Assembly (NCBI RefSeq): GCF_014651695.1
Contig: NZ_BMXJ01000002.1
Span: 372,001 to 436,000, forward strand
Length of the DNA: 64,000 bases
Reading direction: 5' to 3'
From: Nocardiopsis terrae
GTDB taxonomy: Bacteria; Actinomycetota; Actinomycetes; Streptosporangiales; Streptosporangiaceae
Part shown: positions 17,645 through 25,487 of the stretch, piece by piece
Layout of the letters: each line of letters opens with the position of its first letter
Position numbering within the stretch: the first letter of the stretch is position 1
The notes under the pieces: model-generated
Databases searched by the model: none
What the model saw: the letters and a program-made list of their open reading frames with translations, nothing else
Told to the model about the DNA's origin: nothing
Translations under genes and position numbers: made by a program

Positions 17645-17706
17645 CGGTGATCTTGCTACCAGGGGCGATTTCGGCGCCGAAGTTGCCCCTGGTAGCAAGA
17701 TCACCG
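17645..17706. repeat. 62-nt nested inverted repeat
   Basis: Perfect 22-bp arms at 17645-17666 and 17685-17706 flank an inner palindrome TTCGGCGCCGAA at 17670-17681. The arms contain ATCTTGCTACCAGGGGC. It lies between the DUF6912-like gene and the HAD-like gene. The perfect arms are longer than needed for a terminator and there is no U-tract. No second copy was noticed in this window. Confidence 0.8.
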
Positions 17707-17743
17707 TGGTTCGGCCGGGCTGCGGAGGCGGTTCCCACCCCCG

Positions 17744-18202
17744 TCACATCCGGGACTCCTCGACGAGGTGGCGCAGTTCCTGGACGGCGAACCACATGAG
17801 TTCGTGCTCGTCGGCGGCGTCGGAGGAGGGGTCCGCCGCGGCCCTGGCGATGTCCTCGGCCGCGTCTGCGTCGTCCACGTGCGCGGACCTGAGCTTCTTG
17901 TAGGGCACACCGGCCCGGACGCTGACGCGGGCGACGCCGTCGGCGTGGCGGGCCTCGTGTTCGACGACGTGGTCGGGCATCTCCGCGGCGAGCACCACGC
18001 GGCGGCGGGGCGCCCCGGGGACCTGTGCCAGGAGTCCGAGCGAGGCGTCGGCGGCCGCGTACATGGCGTCGTACTCGGCCTCCTCGAGATCACCGCCCGG
18101 CCCGGGCTCGGCGGTGAAGGCGGTGAGTTCCGCACCCTCCAGGCGGCCCGCGTCGAGCAGGGCCGCCAGAGCGGGGACGGTGCTGGGAAGGAAGACGTAC
18201 AT
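17744..18202 (-). CDS. DUF6912-like hypothetical protein
   Basis: This 152-residue protein starts MYVFLPSTVPALAALLDAG, a pattern I associate with the actinobacterial DUF6912 family (function unknown). It has an internal RRRVVLAAEMPD strand and ends with HELMWFAVQELRHLVEE. It is acidic, with no membrane segment or signal. The ATG at 18202 is preferred to a GTG two codons earlier because GGAG lies 5 nt before it. It stands alone on the minus strand next to a large inverted repeat. Confidence 0.7.
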   Translation of the reverse strand: MYVFLPSTVPALAALLDAGRLEGAELTAFTAEPGPGGDLEEAEYDAMYAAADASLGLLAQVPGAPRRRVVLAAEMPDHVVEHEARHADGVARVSVRAGVPYKKLRSAHVDDADAAEDIARAAADPSSDAADEHELMWFAVQELRHLVEESRM

Positions 18203-18293
18203 GGGCACTCCAGGACGTGGTCGGGTCCCTACGAGTTTCCCAAAGAACCCGTGGTGACCGGACCGGCTCCCCGCCCGCGGACCGGTTCCGCGG

Positions 18294-18950
18294 TCAGACC
18301 CGCTGGCGTTCGGGTTCGCCCTCGGGGGCCAGGAAGCGGGACAGCTTCCGGCGGGTGCTGTCCACGTCGGTGTGCAGGATGCCGGTCATCCCGAGCGACT
18401 CGGCGGTCGCCACGTTGTGCCCCAGGTCGTCGATGAACACGCAGTCCTGGGGGCTGAGTCCCATCTGCTCGCAGGTGTGCAGGTAGATGCGCTCCTCGGG
18501 CTTGCGCATACCCACCTCGCCCGAGATCACCACGGTGTCGAAGGTGGCCGCGAAGTGTTCGCGCGGGTACCCGTTGCCCCAGGAGTTGGACAGCAGCGCG
18601 GTGCTGGCACCGCTCCCCCGCACCGAGCGGATGGTCTCGTACATGTCGTGGACCGGGTCGAAGTTCGAGAACATGCGGTGGATCAGCCCGTCCGCCACCA
18701 CGGGGCCGCCGTGCGTGGAGCGCAGCAGGGCGGCGAGGTCGCGTTCGAACTCACCCGTGTCGATCTCACCCCGCTCCAGTGCGTGCACGGGGTTGTCGGG
18801 CAGGCTTCCGTCGAAGTACGGCCGCATGACCTCGTAGTAGTGCTCGGCATCGATCCGGTCCGCCTGGAGCCAGGCCCGGATGCCGTCGAGCAGGGGCGGT
18901 GTGAGGACACCGCCCCAGTCCGAGATGACACCGCGTCGGGCGCCGTTCAT
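18294..18950 (-). CDS. HAD family hydrolase (class IA-like)
   Basis: This 218-residue protein looks like an active HAD phosphatase or haloacid dehalogenase-type hydrolase. Motif I is ISDWGGVLT (nucleophile Asp kept), motif II is ALLSNSWG, motif III includes Lys in MRKPEERIY, and motif IV is CVFIDDLGHNVATAE with both Asp residues. The cap domain lies at about residues 20-90. ATG 18950 is chosen because GGGAGGGG lies just upstream; the longer open frame to 19025 has no such site. The substrate is unknown; the family includes phosphoglycolate-type and epoxide-hydrolase-N-type phosphatases. It ends 748 nt before the next cluster start and shares the strand with the GH3 gene downstream of it. Confidence 0.85.
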   Translation of the reverse strand: MNGARRGVISDWGGVLTPPLLDGIRAWLQADRIDAEHYYEVMRPYFDGSLPDNPVHALERGEIDTGEFERDLAALLRSTHGGPVVADGLIHRMFSNFDPVHDMYETIRSVRGSGASTALLSNSWGNGYPREHFAATFDTVVISGEVGMRKPEERIYLHTCEQMGLSPQDCVFIDDLGHNVATAESLGMTGILHTDVDSTRRKLSRFLAPEGEPERQRV

Positions 18951-19045
18951 CCGATCCCCTCCCTTCCTGGACGTCTTCCGCCCGGAGGGGGCCGGGCGGG
19001 GAACGGTTCTTCCCGTTCCCCGCACCGTTCAACCACGCGGTCCGG

Positions 19046-20737
19046 TCAGTAGCCGAGCCCGGTTCCGGCGCTCACCTCGGCCCCGGGGATGGCCACCGGC
19101 AATGTTCCGGACGGGTCGAGCTCCCCCGCGATCGCCTTCGCCGCGGCCACCCGGGAGACCTCCACCGCCGAGTACAGGGCGAGGAAGGCGTCCACCTCGG
19201 GGAACGCCTCCAGGTCGTAGGGGCCGCCCTGGGAGACCACGACGACCGGTGTGCCCGCGGCCTCGCCCGCGGAGACCAGGCCCTGCTGCTCCTGCGACCC
19301 CCGGGCGCCGTCGGTGCCCACCACGAGCACCTCCTCGCCGCTGTCCACGACCTCCAGGCCGGCGTCCGCCAGGGCCGGGGAGAGCCGGTCGGCGCCCACG
19401 CCCCGCACACGCACGCGTGTGCCCTCGGCGAGCGGCAGCAGGGAGGCCTCGTTGCGGACGAGGGTGACCGAGGCGTCGGCCACCCGCTGGGCGGCCTCGG
19501 CGTGCCCGGGCTCCTCCAGGACCTGGGCGGCCCCGGCCGGATCGGCGGATCCGCCTTCGAGGATCCCGCGCCTCTCCTTGAGAGTGAGGATCCGCAGGAC
19601 GGACCGGTCGATGCGCTCCTCGGTGATCCGCCCGCTCCCGACGGCCTCGCGCAGTGCGGAGACCGCCGCCGCGGGGTCCGGCGGCATGAGGAGCTGGTCC
19701 ACACCGGCCTCCACCACCCGGACGGCCACCTCGCCGTCGTCGTGGCGTTGGCGCACGCCCTCCATGTTGAGGGCGTCGGTGGTGACCACCCCGTCGTAGC
19801 CGAGTTCTCCGCGCAGGATGCCGTCGATGATCGACGGGGACAGTGTGGCCGGGTCCGGGTCCTCCTCGGCGTCCAGCTGCGGCATGAGCACGTGGGCGGT
19901 CATGATCGCGTCCACCTCCGCGTCCACGGCCGCCCGGAACGGCGGGAGGTGCTCGTCCTCCCACTGGTCCCGGGGCATGTCGATGACGGGCAGCCCGGTG
20001 TGGCTGTCGACGTCGGTGTCCCCGTGGCCCGGGAAGTGCTTGACCACCGGGGCCACACCGTGCTCGGCGTAGGCGCCGGCCTCGGCGAGCACCATCTCGG
20101 ACACCAGTTCCGGGTCGGAGCCGAAGGACCGGATTCCGATGACCGGGTTGTCGGGGTTGGTGTTGACGTCGGCGTCGGGCGCGTAGTTCATGTTGACGCC
20201 GACGGCGGTGAGCTCCTCGGCGGTGGTGGCGGCGCGCAGGGCGGCCAGTTCGGTGTCCCCGGTGGCGCCGACCGCCATGGCGTCGGGGAACCGGGTGCCC
20301 ACGGGCATCCGGGCCACCAGGCCCTGCTCCTGGTCGATACCGATCAGCAGGGGGACGCCCTGCCCCTGTTCGGCGGCCAGGTCCTGGACACCCGCCGACA
20401 TCCGGGCGATCTGCTCGGCGTCGTTCAGGTTGGCGTCGAAGTAGATGAGGCCGCCGGGACGGTGCGCCTCGATCTGGGCGGCGTTCTCGGCTGCCGTGGT
20501 GCCCTGCGCGGTGAGGACCAGGAGTTGGCCGATCTTGTCGTCCAGGTCCATGTCCTCGAGCAGCTGCGGGGCCAGGACCGGTTCGAAGGGTTCGGCCGAG
20601 GCTCCGGGGCTCCGGTCATCGCTCCCGGGCGAGGTGTCCACCTCCTCTGGTGTGGAGCAGGCTGTGCTGATCAGGGTGAGGGCCACACAGGCCGAGGCCA
20701 GGGCAGGTGGAACGGACGGTCTCATGGCGGGCTTCAT
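19046..20737 (-). CDS. glycoside hydrolase family 3 lipoprotein, beta-N-acetylhexosaminidase type
   Basis: This approximately 563-residue exported hexosaminidase probably releases GlcNAc from muropeptides or chitin fragments outside the membrane. The N-terminus is a lipoprotein signal (ALASACVALTLISTAC, then STPEEVD). The GH3 N-domain carries the NagZ pattern KHFPGHGDTDVDSHTGLP and the nucleophile region TTDALNMEGV. A GH3 C-domain follows (about 380-560). The start is uncertain between ATG 20737 and ATG 20725; neither has an ideal ribosome site, and the open frame extends to 20833. It sits in a GlcNAc module with PTS EIIA, EIIB, EIIC and DasR on the same strand. Confidence 0.9.
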   Translation of the reverse strand: MKPAMRPSVPPALASACVALTLISTACSTPEEVDTSPGSDDRSPGASAEPFEPVLAPQLLEDMDLDDKIGQLLVLTAQGTTAAENAAQIEAHRPGGLIYFDANLNDAEQIARMSAGVQDLAAEQGQGVPLLIGIDQEQGLVARMPVGTRFPDAMAVGATGDTELAALRAATTAEELTAVGVNMNYAPDADVNTNPDNPVIGIRSFGSDPELVSEMVLAEAGAYAEHGVAPVVKHFPGHGDTDVDSHTGLPVIDMPRDQWEDEHLPPFRAAVDAEVDAIMTAHVLMPQLDAEEDPDPATLSPSIIDGILRGELGYDGVVTTDALNMEGVRQRHDDGEVAVRVVEAGVDQLLMPPDPAAAVSALREAVGSGRITEERIDRSVLRILTLKERRGILEGGSADPAGAAQVLEEPGHAEAAQRVADASVTLVRNEASLLPLAEGTRVRVRGVGADRLSPALADAGLEVVDSGEEVLVVGTDGARGSQEQQGLVSAGEAAGTPVVVVSQGGPYDLEAFPEVDAFLALYSAVEVSRVAAAKAIAGELDPSGTLPVAIPGAEVSAGTGLGY

Positions 20738-20829
20738 TCTCCGGCGGGTCGCTGCTTGCCGCCGGAGACTACCCGGTCGCGGCGCCGGGGAGGGCGCACC
20801 CCGCCGTGGCGCGGGCGGGTTCGGGGGCC

Positions 20830-21318
20830 TCACTCCCAGAGGAAGAGGGCCTCTCCCGGTTCGACGGCTCCTTCGGCCTGTTCGGAGAGGGCCTCCGGCC
20901 GGGCGTCCAGGGCCACCACCGGAACGACCGAGGGTTTGCCCAGGGCGGCCACCGTCCCCGGCGACCAGCGGATCACCGGGGCGCCCGCCGCCACCTGCGC
21001 TCCCTCCCGGGCGAGGAGGACGAACCCCTCGCCGGCGAGCTGCACGGTGTCGATGCCCAGGTGGACGAGGACTCCGCGCCCGCCGTCGGGGGCCATGACC
21101 ACGTAGGCGTGCGGGTGGAGCTTGACCAGGGTCCCGGCGATCGGGGCGACCGCCTCGTGCTGGGACTCCTGGCCGCCCTCCTGTCCTGGTTCGGGGTGGA
21201 CCGCCACCCCGGGGCCGACCATGCTCTGGGAGAACACCGGGTCCGGCACTGTCTCCAGGGACATCGCCGTTCCGGTGACGGGGGAGAGTACGCGCAGCGC
21301 ACCGTTCACGTCTGACAT
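20830..21318 (-). CDS. crr: PTS glucose/GlcNAc-type EIIA component
   Basis: This phosphocarrier accepts phosphate from HPr and passes it to EIIB. The 162-residue protein has the EIIA-Glc fold: VLSPVTGTAMSLETVPDPVF near the start, then DGGRGVLVHLGIDTVQL containing the active His. The second conserved His is in LVKLHPHAYV. It lies 91 nt downstream of the EIIB gene and is followed by the GH3 hexosaminidase. In actinomycetes crr is often monocistronic. Its placement here, inside a dasR-EIIC-EIIB run, suggests dedication to GlcNAc uptake. Confidence 0.93.
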   Translation of the reverse strand: MSDVNGALRVLSPVTGTAMSLETVPDPVFSQSMVGPGVAVHPEPGQEGGQESQHEAVAPIAGTLVKLHPHAYVVMAPDGGRGVLVHLGIDTVQLAGEGFVLLAREGAQVAAGAPVIRWSPGTVAALGKPSVVPVVALDARPEALSEQAEGAVEPGEALFLWE

Positions 21319-21409
21319 GGAGGAGATCTTCCCCAGGGACAGAACTTAACCCGCGAACCGGCCACCCGAAAGGACCAAAGTCCTGCCTTCGGGCGCCGTT
21401 CCGCCAGGA

Positions 21410-21646
21410 CTAGTCGAGAAGGTCCCGAATGTCGTCGGTGAGGGAGTCCGCCTCCGGGCCGACCACCACCTGGACGACGTTTCCGGAGACGAGGACGCCG
21501 TGCGCGCCCGCCGCCTTCAGGTCGTTCTCCCGGACCAGTCCGGGGTCGGCGACCTCGGTACGCAGCCGGGTGATGCAGGCCTCGATGTCCTCGATGTTGG
21601 CCGCGCCGCCCAACCCGGCGACGATCGCCGCTGCCTTGTCCGCCAT
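21410..21646 (-). CDS. nagF: PTS EIIB component, glucose/GlcNAc family
   Basis: This 78-residue stand-alone EIIB domain transfers phosphate from EIIA to the sugar during transport. The phosphorylated Cys is in IEDIEACITRLRTEV (about residue 23-25), the usual family context. The rest (AAGAHGVLVSGNVVQVVVGPEAD) matches EIIB-Glc domains. ATG 21646 is preceded by GGAGGGC. It follows the EIIC gene by about 120 nt on the same strand. The name nagF is given by analogy with Streptomyces. Confidence 0.92.
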   Translation of the reverse strand: MADKAAAIVAGLGGAANIEDIEACITRLRTEVADPGLVRENDLKAAGAHGVLVSGNVVQVVVGPEADSLTDDIRDLLD

Positions 21647-21765
21647 GTGCCCTCCGTGCTCTACCCGGGATCGCGTGCCCCGGGGCCTGGACCGAGCTTA
21701 GGGGTGACTTCGCCCACTTGCCAGGGTGGGCGCGGTGGCCGGTCGTCACCGGGTCGGCGCGGCCC

Positions 21766-23232
21766 TCAGCCGGAGCGCCCGGCGTCCCCGTCGGCCGGGC
21801 TCTCCGGCCCGGTTTCGGAGGTGCCGTCCGCGGCGGCCGGGGCCGTGTGCGGGGCGGCGGTCTCGTCGGGATCCGGCTCGCGTCCCGGGGTGGGGATGTT
21901 GAACCTGGTGATGAGCAGGTAGAAGATCCCGAAGTAGACCAGGAAGTAGAACGCCCCGAACAGGAGCAGGATCCCCAGCCCCTGGGTGTTGTCCTTCGTC
22001 GCGTTCAGCAGCAGGTCGATCAGGCCTGCGGAGAAGCCGAAGCCCAACTGGACGTCGAGGAGGTTCATCAGCGCCATCGAGATACCGGTCAGCACGATGT
22101 GCACGGCGAAGAGGACCGGTGCGACGAAGATGAACGCGAACTCCACGGGTTCGGTGATACCCGTGACGAACGCGGTCAGTGCCGCGGGGATCATGATCGA
22201 GCCGATCTGCGCGCGCCTGGCCCTGGACGCGGTCAGCCACATCGCGAGCGCGGCCCCGGGGAGGCCGAACATGAGGACGGGGAAGAACCCGGAGAGCATG
22301 CCGCCCGCGTCCGGGTCCCCGGCGAAGTACCGGGTGATCTCGCCGTGGGTGACCGTGCCGTCCTCGGCGGTGTGGGTACCGGAGACGAACCAGATGAACG
22401 AGTTCACCACGTGGTGCAGACCCATGGGGAGCAGAACGCGGTTGATGACTCCGTAGAGGCCGGCACCGAGCGCACCCGCACCGATGATGGCCTCGCCGAG
22501 GTTCTGGATCCACATGCCGACGAGCGGCCAGACCAGGCCCAGCACCACACCCATGAGCAGGGCGGCCAGGGCCGTGACGATGGGCACGAAGCGGCGGCCG
22601 CCGAAGAAGCCCAGCCAGGTGGGCAGTTTGATCCGGTGGTAGCGCTGCCACAGCAGCGCCGCCACCAGGCCCACCGCGATTCCGCCGAGCACGTCGGTGG
22701 GGTTCTTGACCGCGTGGTTGATCATCGGGGCGACGGCGTTGACCGCCTCCGGGCCGGTGAGCGGCTCCCTGGTCACCGGATCGACGGCGAGGGGGTAGCT
22801 GACCAGCCGTGAGCCGATGTCACCGGTGGCGCCGTCGAAGGTCACCATCGTCCAGGTGGCCACCCGGTCGAACACCAGGTAGCCGACCACGGCGGCGAGG
22901 GCGGTCGAACCGTCGGCGCGCCTGGCGAAGCCGATGGCCACACCGATGGCGAACAGCAGCGGGAGGGCCTCGAAGATCGCTTCGCCCGCGGTGCCGACGG
23001 CACCCGAGACGGGGTCCATCCAGCCCATTCCGCTGAACCCCGCCAGACCGTCGGCGCCGAGCAGGTCGGGTTGTCCCAGTCGGAGCAGGATCGCGGCGGC
23101 GGGCAGGACCGCGATCGGCATCATGAGGCTGCGGCCGAGCCGCTGGAGTACGGCCAGCGCCGAGGAACCGCGTTTGGTTCCGCGTCCGGTTCGGCGTTCG
23201 GCGTCCGGGGAAACGGGGGTCGGGTCCGACAT
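21766..23232 (-). CDS. nagE2: PTS EIIC permease, N-acetylglucosamine/glucose family
   Basis: This 488-residue membrane permease transports GlcNAc (or glucose). It has about ten membrane segments and EIIC-Glc landmarks. These are a starting motif with LQRLGRSLMMPIAVLPAAAILLRLGQ, VLLPMGLHHVVNSFIW (the conserved GLHH region) and MFGLPGAALAMW. Then comes TGITEPVEFAFIFVAPVLFAVH, the ITEP substrate-loop motif. No EIIB or EIIA domain is fused; those are separate genes just downstream. It lies 48 nt after dasR, so it is probably cotranscribed. By pathway context GlcNAc is the more likely substrate. Confidence 0.93.
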   Translation of the reverse strand: MSDPTPVSPDAERRTGRGTKRGSSALAVLQRLGRSLMMPIAVLPAAAILLRLGQPDLLGADGLAGFSGMGWMDPVSGAVGTAGEAIFEALPLLFAIGVAIGFARRADGSTALAAVVGYLVFDRVATWTMVTFDGATGDIGSRLVSYPLAVDPVTREPLTGPEAVNAVAPMINHAVKNPTDVLGGIAVGLVAALLWQRYHRIKLPTWLGFFGGRRFVPIVTALAALLMGVVLGLVWPLVGMWIQNLGEAIIGAGALGAGLYGVINRVLLPMGLHHVVNSFIWFVSGTHTAEDGTVTHGEITRYFAGDPDAGGMLSGFFPVLMFGLPGAALAMWLTASRARRAQIGSIMIPAALTAFVTGITEPVEFAFIFVAPVLFAVHIVLTGISMALMNLLDVQLGFGFSAGLIDLLLNATKDNTQGLGILLLFGAFYFLVYFGIFYLLITRFNIPTPGREPDPDETAAPHTAPAAADGTSETGPESPADGDAGRSG

Positions 23233-23280
23233 GGCGGGGGGTACCTCCCTTTCGAACGCGCGCCCTGAGGGCGCGGTGCG

Positions 23281-24018
23281 TCAGTCGCCGTGCTGCCTCG
23301 GGTCGAGGCGGGAGTGCAGCTGGTAGCGGTCAGCACGGTAGGTGGACAGCGCGAGTTCGACGCACTGTCCCTTGGCGAAGCTTCGGCGCTGCATGATCAG
23401 CACCGGGCTTCCAGCGGGCAGGCCGAGGAGGCGGGAGTCGGCCGAGTCGCAGATCCCGGCCTCGATGGTCTGTTCCCCGGAATCCAACAGGATGTCGAAC
23501 TCGTTTTCCAGGACCTCGTAGAGGGATCGTTCGGCGAGGTCGTAGTCCTCCAGCCCCGGAACCATGTCCGCGGGGATGTTGGAACGCTCCACCGCCATGG
23601 GTTCGTCGTCTGCGGTGCGCATGCGTTCGATGTGGTGGACGAGGGTCCCCGGGGCGATGTCGAGCATGCGGGCGGTGTGGCCGCTGGCCGGGATGACCTG
23701 ACGGATCAGCTCGCGTGCGCCGGGTTCGTAGCCGCGGGCCCGCATGTCCTCGCTGAAGGACGCCAGGACGAGGGACATCTCGATCTTGGGCCGGGCGACG
23801 AAGGTGCCCTTGCCCGGAACCCGGTAGAGGCGCCCCTCCGCCACCAGCAGGTCGATGGTCTGGCGCACGGTCATCCGGGAGAGGCCGTAGGTGGTGCTGA
23901 GCTCGCGCTCGGAGGGCACCATGTCGTCCACGCCCAGCCCGGCCGCGGTGATCCAGTCCAGAAGCAGGTCACGGAGTTGGACGTACTTGGGCAGCGGGTT
24001 GCTGGCGTCGATCGGCAT
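23281..24018 (-). CDS. dasR: GntR/HutC family regulator DasR
   Basis: DasR is the GlcNAc-responsive repressor of actinomycetes, released from DNA by glucosamine-6-phosphate. The 245-residue protein has an N-terminal GntR winged helix (PLPKYVQLRDLLLDWI, then VPSERELSTTYGLSRMTVRQ and YRVPGKGTFVA). A UTRA effector domain follows (about 85-240) with HHIERMRTADDEPMAVERS. The start ATG is at 24018. It is divergent from the SIS deaminase gene. The 298-nt gap contains a dre-like palindrome, so it probably regulates both its own operon (dasR-EIIC-EIIB-EIIA-GH3) and the deaminase. Confidence 0.93.
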   Translation of the reverse strand: MPIDASNPLPKYVQLRDLLLDWITAAGLGVDDMVPSERELSTTYGLSRMTVRQTIDLLVAEGRLYRVPGKGTFVARPKIEMSLVLASFSEDMRARGYEPGARELIRQVIPASGHTARMLDIAPGTLVHHIERMRTADDEPMAVERSNIPADMVPGLEDYDLAERSLYEVLENEFDILLDSGEQTIEAGICDSADSRLLGLPAGSPVLIMQRRSFAKGQCVELALSTYRADRYQLHSRLDPRQHGD

Positions 24019-24316
24019 GGGGCGGGCGGCCTTCTCGGTCGGCGGTCGGGTTGGCGTTAGACCCTAGGGCATATCCACCGAACACGCCCTGGCGCGGGGC
24101 CTGCTCCGGCACCTGACTCGTACCGGCGCATACCGGATATCAACTGGTATAGTCCGGACTAGACCATAGCGCGACCCGCGTGTCAATCCACCTTGTGGCA
24201 CGCGGAGCGAACCAGCATCGTGACTGGCCGTAGGCGTTGCCCCGGCCCGTCCACGAGCGACCAGCGCGGCCCCCGGCGCATGTCCAGGCCCGCCCGTCCA
24301 CCCCGGAGGGTTCTCC
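24019..24316. other. divergent dasR / deaminase promoter region
   Basis: This 298-nt region separates two divergent genes. It holds the DasR operator at 24143-24168. The zone around 24120-24185 is richer in A/T than its surroundings, consistent with promoters. A stem of weak potential (GGCGCGGCC-type) occurs nearer the deaminase. No gene is supported. Confidence 0.6.
24143..24168. promoter_or_regulatory. DasR-responsive element (dre-like operator)
   Basis: The core at 24145-24166 is an 11-bp inverted repeat with one mismatch: TGGTATAGTCC followed by GGACTAGACCA. Each half is a near-complete dre half-pair (consensus A-C-TGGTCTAGACCA). It sits between dasR and the deaminase gene, about 125 nt from the dasR start and 150 nt from the deaminase start. 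Confidence 0.75.
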
Positions 24317-25360
24317 ATGACCAGCACGACGAGCCTGATGAGCTCCGAGATCGCCGAACAGCCCGAGGCGCTGCGCCGCACCTTCGCCGACCTGCTGCCC
24401 CTGCGCGCCGAGATCGAGGCGCTCGGCCGCAGCACCAAGCACGTCCTGTTCATCGCCCGCGGCTCCTCCGACAACGCCGCGGTCTACGGCAGTTACCTCC
24501 TGCAGGCGCACACCGGCCGTCTGGCCACCCTGGGCTCCCCCTCCATCGCGACCGCCTACGGTGCCAGGATCGACCTCTCGGACGTCCTCGCCGTGGCCAT
24601 CTCCCAGTCCGGCAAGACGGAGGAGATCGTCGAGACCATGCGCTGGGCCGCCGACTGCGGGGCCCGTACCGTCGGCGTCACCAACGGCGCGGACTCCCCG
24701 CTCGCGGCCGAGGCCGACGTCGCCCTGGTCACCCGGGCCGGGAACGAGGTCGCGGTCCCGGCCACCAAGACCTACAACACCCAGCTGGCCGCCCTCGCGG
24801 TCCTCGCCCTGGGTCTGGGCGCGGACCTCGACCCCGGTGAACTGGACCTGGTGCCGGAGGGCATCGAGCAGACCCTCGCGGCGCCCGCGGACGCCCTGGA
24901 GGAGATCGTCGAGCGGATGGTGGCCGTCCAGGGAGCGGTGATCTCCGGACGCGGCATGGCCTTCTCCACCGCGCTGGAGGCGGCGCTGAAGCTCAAGGAG
25001 GCCTGCTACCTGCACGCGATGGGCCTGTCCTACGCCGACCTGCTGCACGGCCCGATCGCGGTCGTGGACCCGCGCACCCCGGCGCTGCTGGTGGCCGCGC
25101 CCGACGGCCCCACCCTGCAGGGCACGGTCGCCCTCGCGGAGCGGGCCCGTTCCGCCGGCGCACCGGTGTTCGGCTTCGGCGGCGGCGCGGCCCTGGCCGC
25201 GGCGAGCGATCTGTCCGTGCCGGTACCGGACGTACCCGAGTGGGTGTCCCCGATGAACCTCATCGTCCCCGCCCAGCTGCTCACCGAACACCTCGCCCGC
25301 CGCCTGGGCTACGACCCCGACGTCCCGCGCGGCCTCAACAAGGTCACCCAGACCTCCTGA
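24317..25360 (+). CDS. nagB: SIS-domain glucosamine-6-phosphate deaminase (NagB-II type)
   Basis: This 347-residue protein has two SIS sugar-isomerase domains without the N-terminal glutaminase of GlmS. It is therefore predicted to deaminate or isomerise glucosamine-6-phosphate to fructose-6-phosphate. SIS landmarks are FIARGSSDNAAVYGSYLL, AISQSGKTEEIVETMRWA, and GVTNGADSPLA in domain 1, then ISGRGMAFSTALEAALKLKE and LHGPIAVV in domain 2. It is divergent from dasR across a DasR operator. ATG 24317 has GGAGGG about 8 nt upstream. The alternative NagB (hexose-isomerase type) is not present here. An AgaS-like role is possible, but GlcNAc context favours NagB-II. Confidence 0.9.
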   Translation: MTSTTSLMSSEIAEQPEALRRTFADLLPLRAEIEALGRSTKHVLFIARGSSDNAAVYGSYLLQAHTGRLATLGSPSIATAYGARIDLSDVLAVAISQSGKTEEIVETMRWAADCGARTVGVTNGADSPLAAEADVALVTRAGNEVAVPATKTYNTQLAALAVLALGLGADLDPGELDLVPEGIEQTLAAPADALEEIVERMVAVQGAVISGRGMAFSTALEAALKLKEACYLHAMGLSYADLLHGPIAVVDPRTPALLVAAPDGPTLQGTVALAERARSAGAPVFGFGGGAALAAASDLSVPVPDVPEWVSPMNLIVPAQLLTEHLARRLGYDPDVPRGLNKVTQTS

Positions 25361-25425
25361 GCCCGGCCCCGGCCCGGGGGCGGCCCCGGTGCCCGCCGCA
25401 ACGCGGCCGGGGACCGCATACAACA

Positions 25426-25465
25426 GCGCGTGGGCGCGACCCCCCTGGGGGCCGCGCCCACGCGC
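25426..25465. terminator. bidirectional terminator between the deaminase gene and secA
   Basis: Perfect 13-bp arms at 25426-25438 and 25453-25465, with inner C/G pairs, lie between two convergent genes. Because it is almost palindromic it can serve both. Confidence 0.75.
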
Positions 25466-25487
25466 GTGTCCGTGGCTTCCTCAGCGG

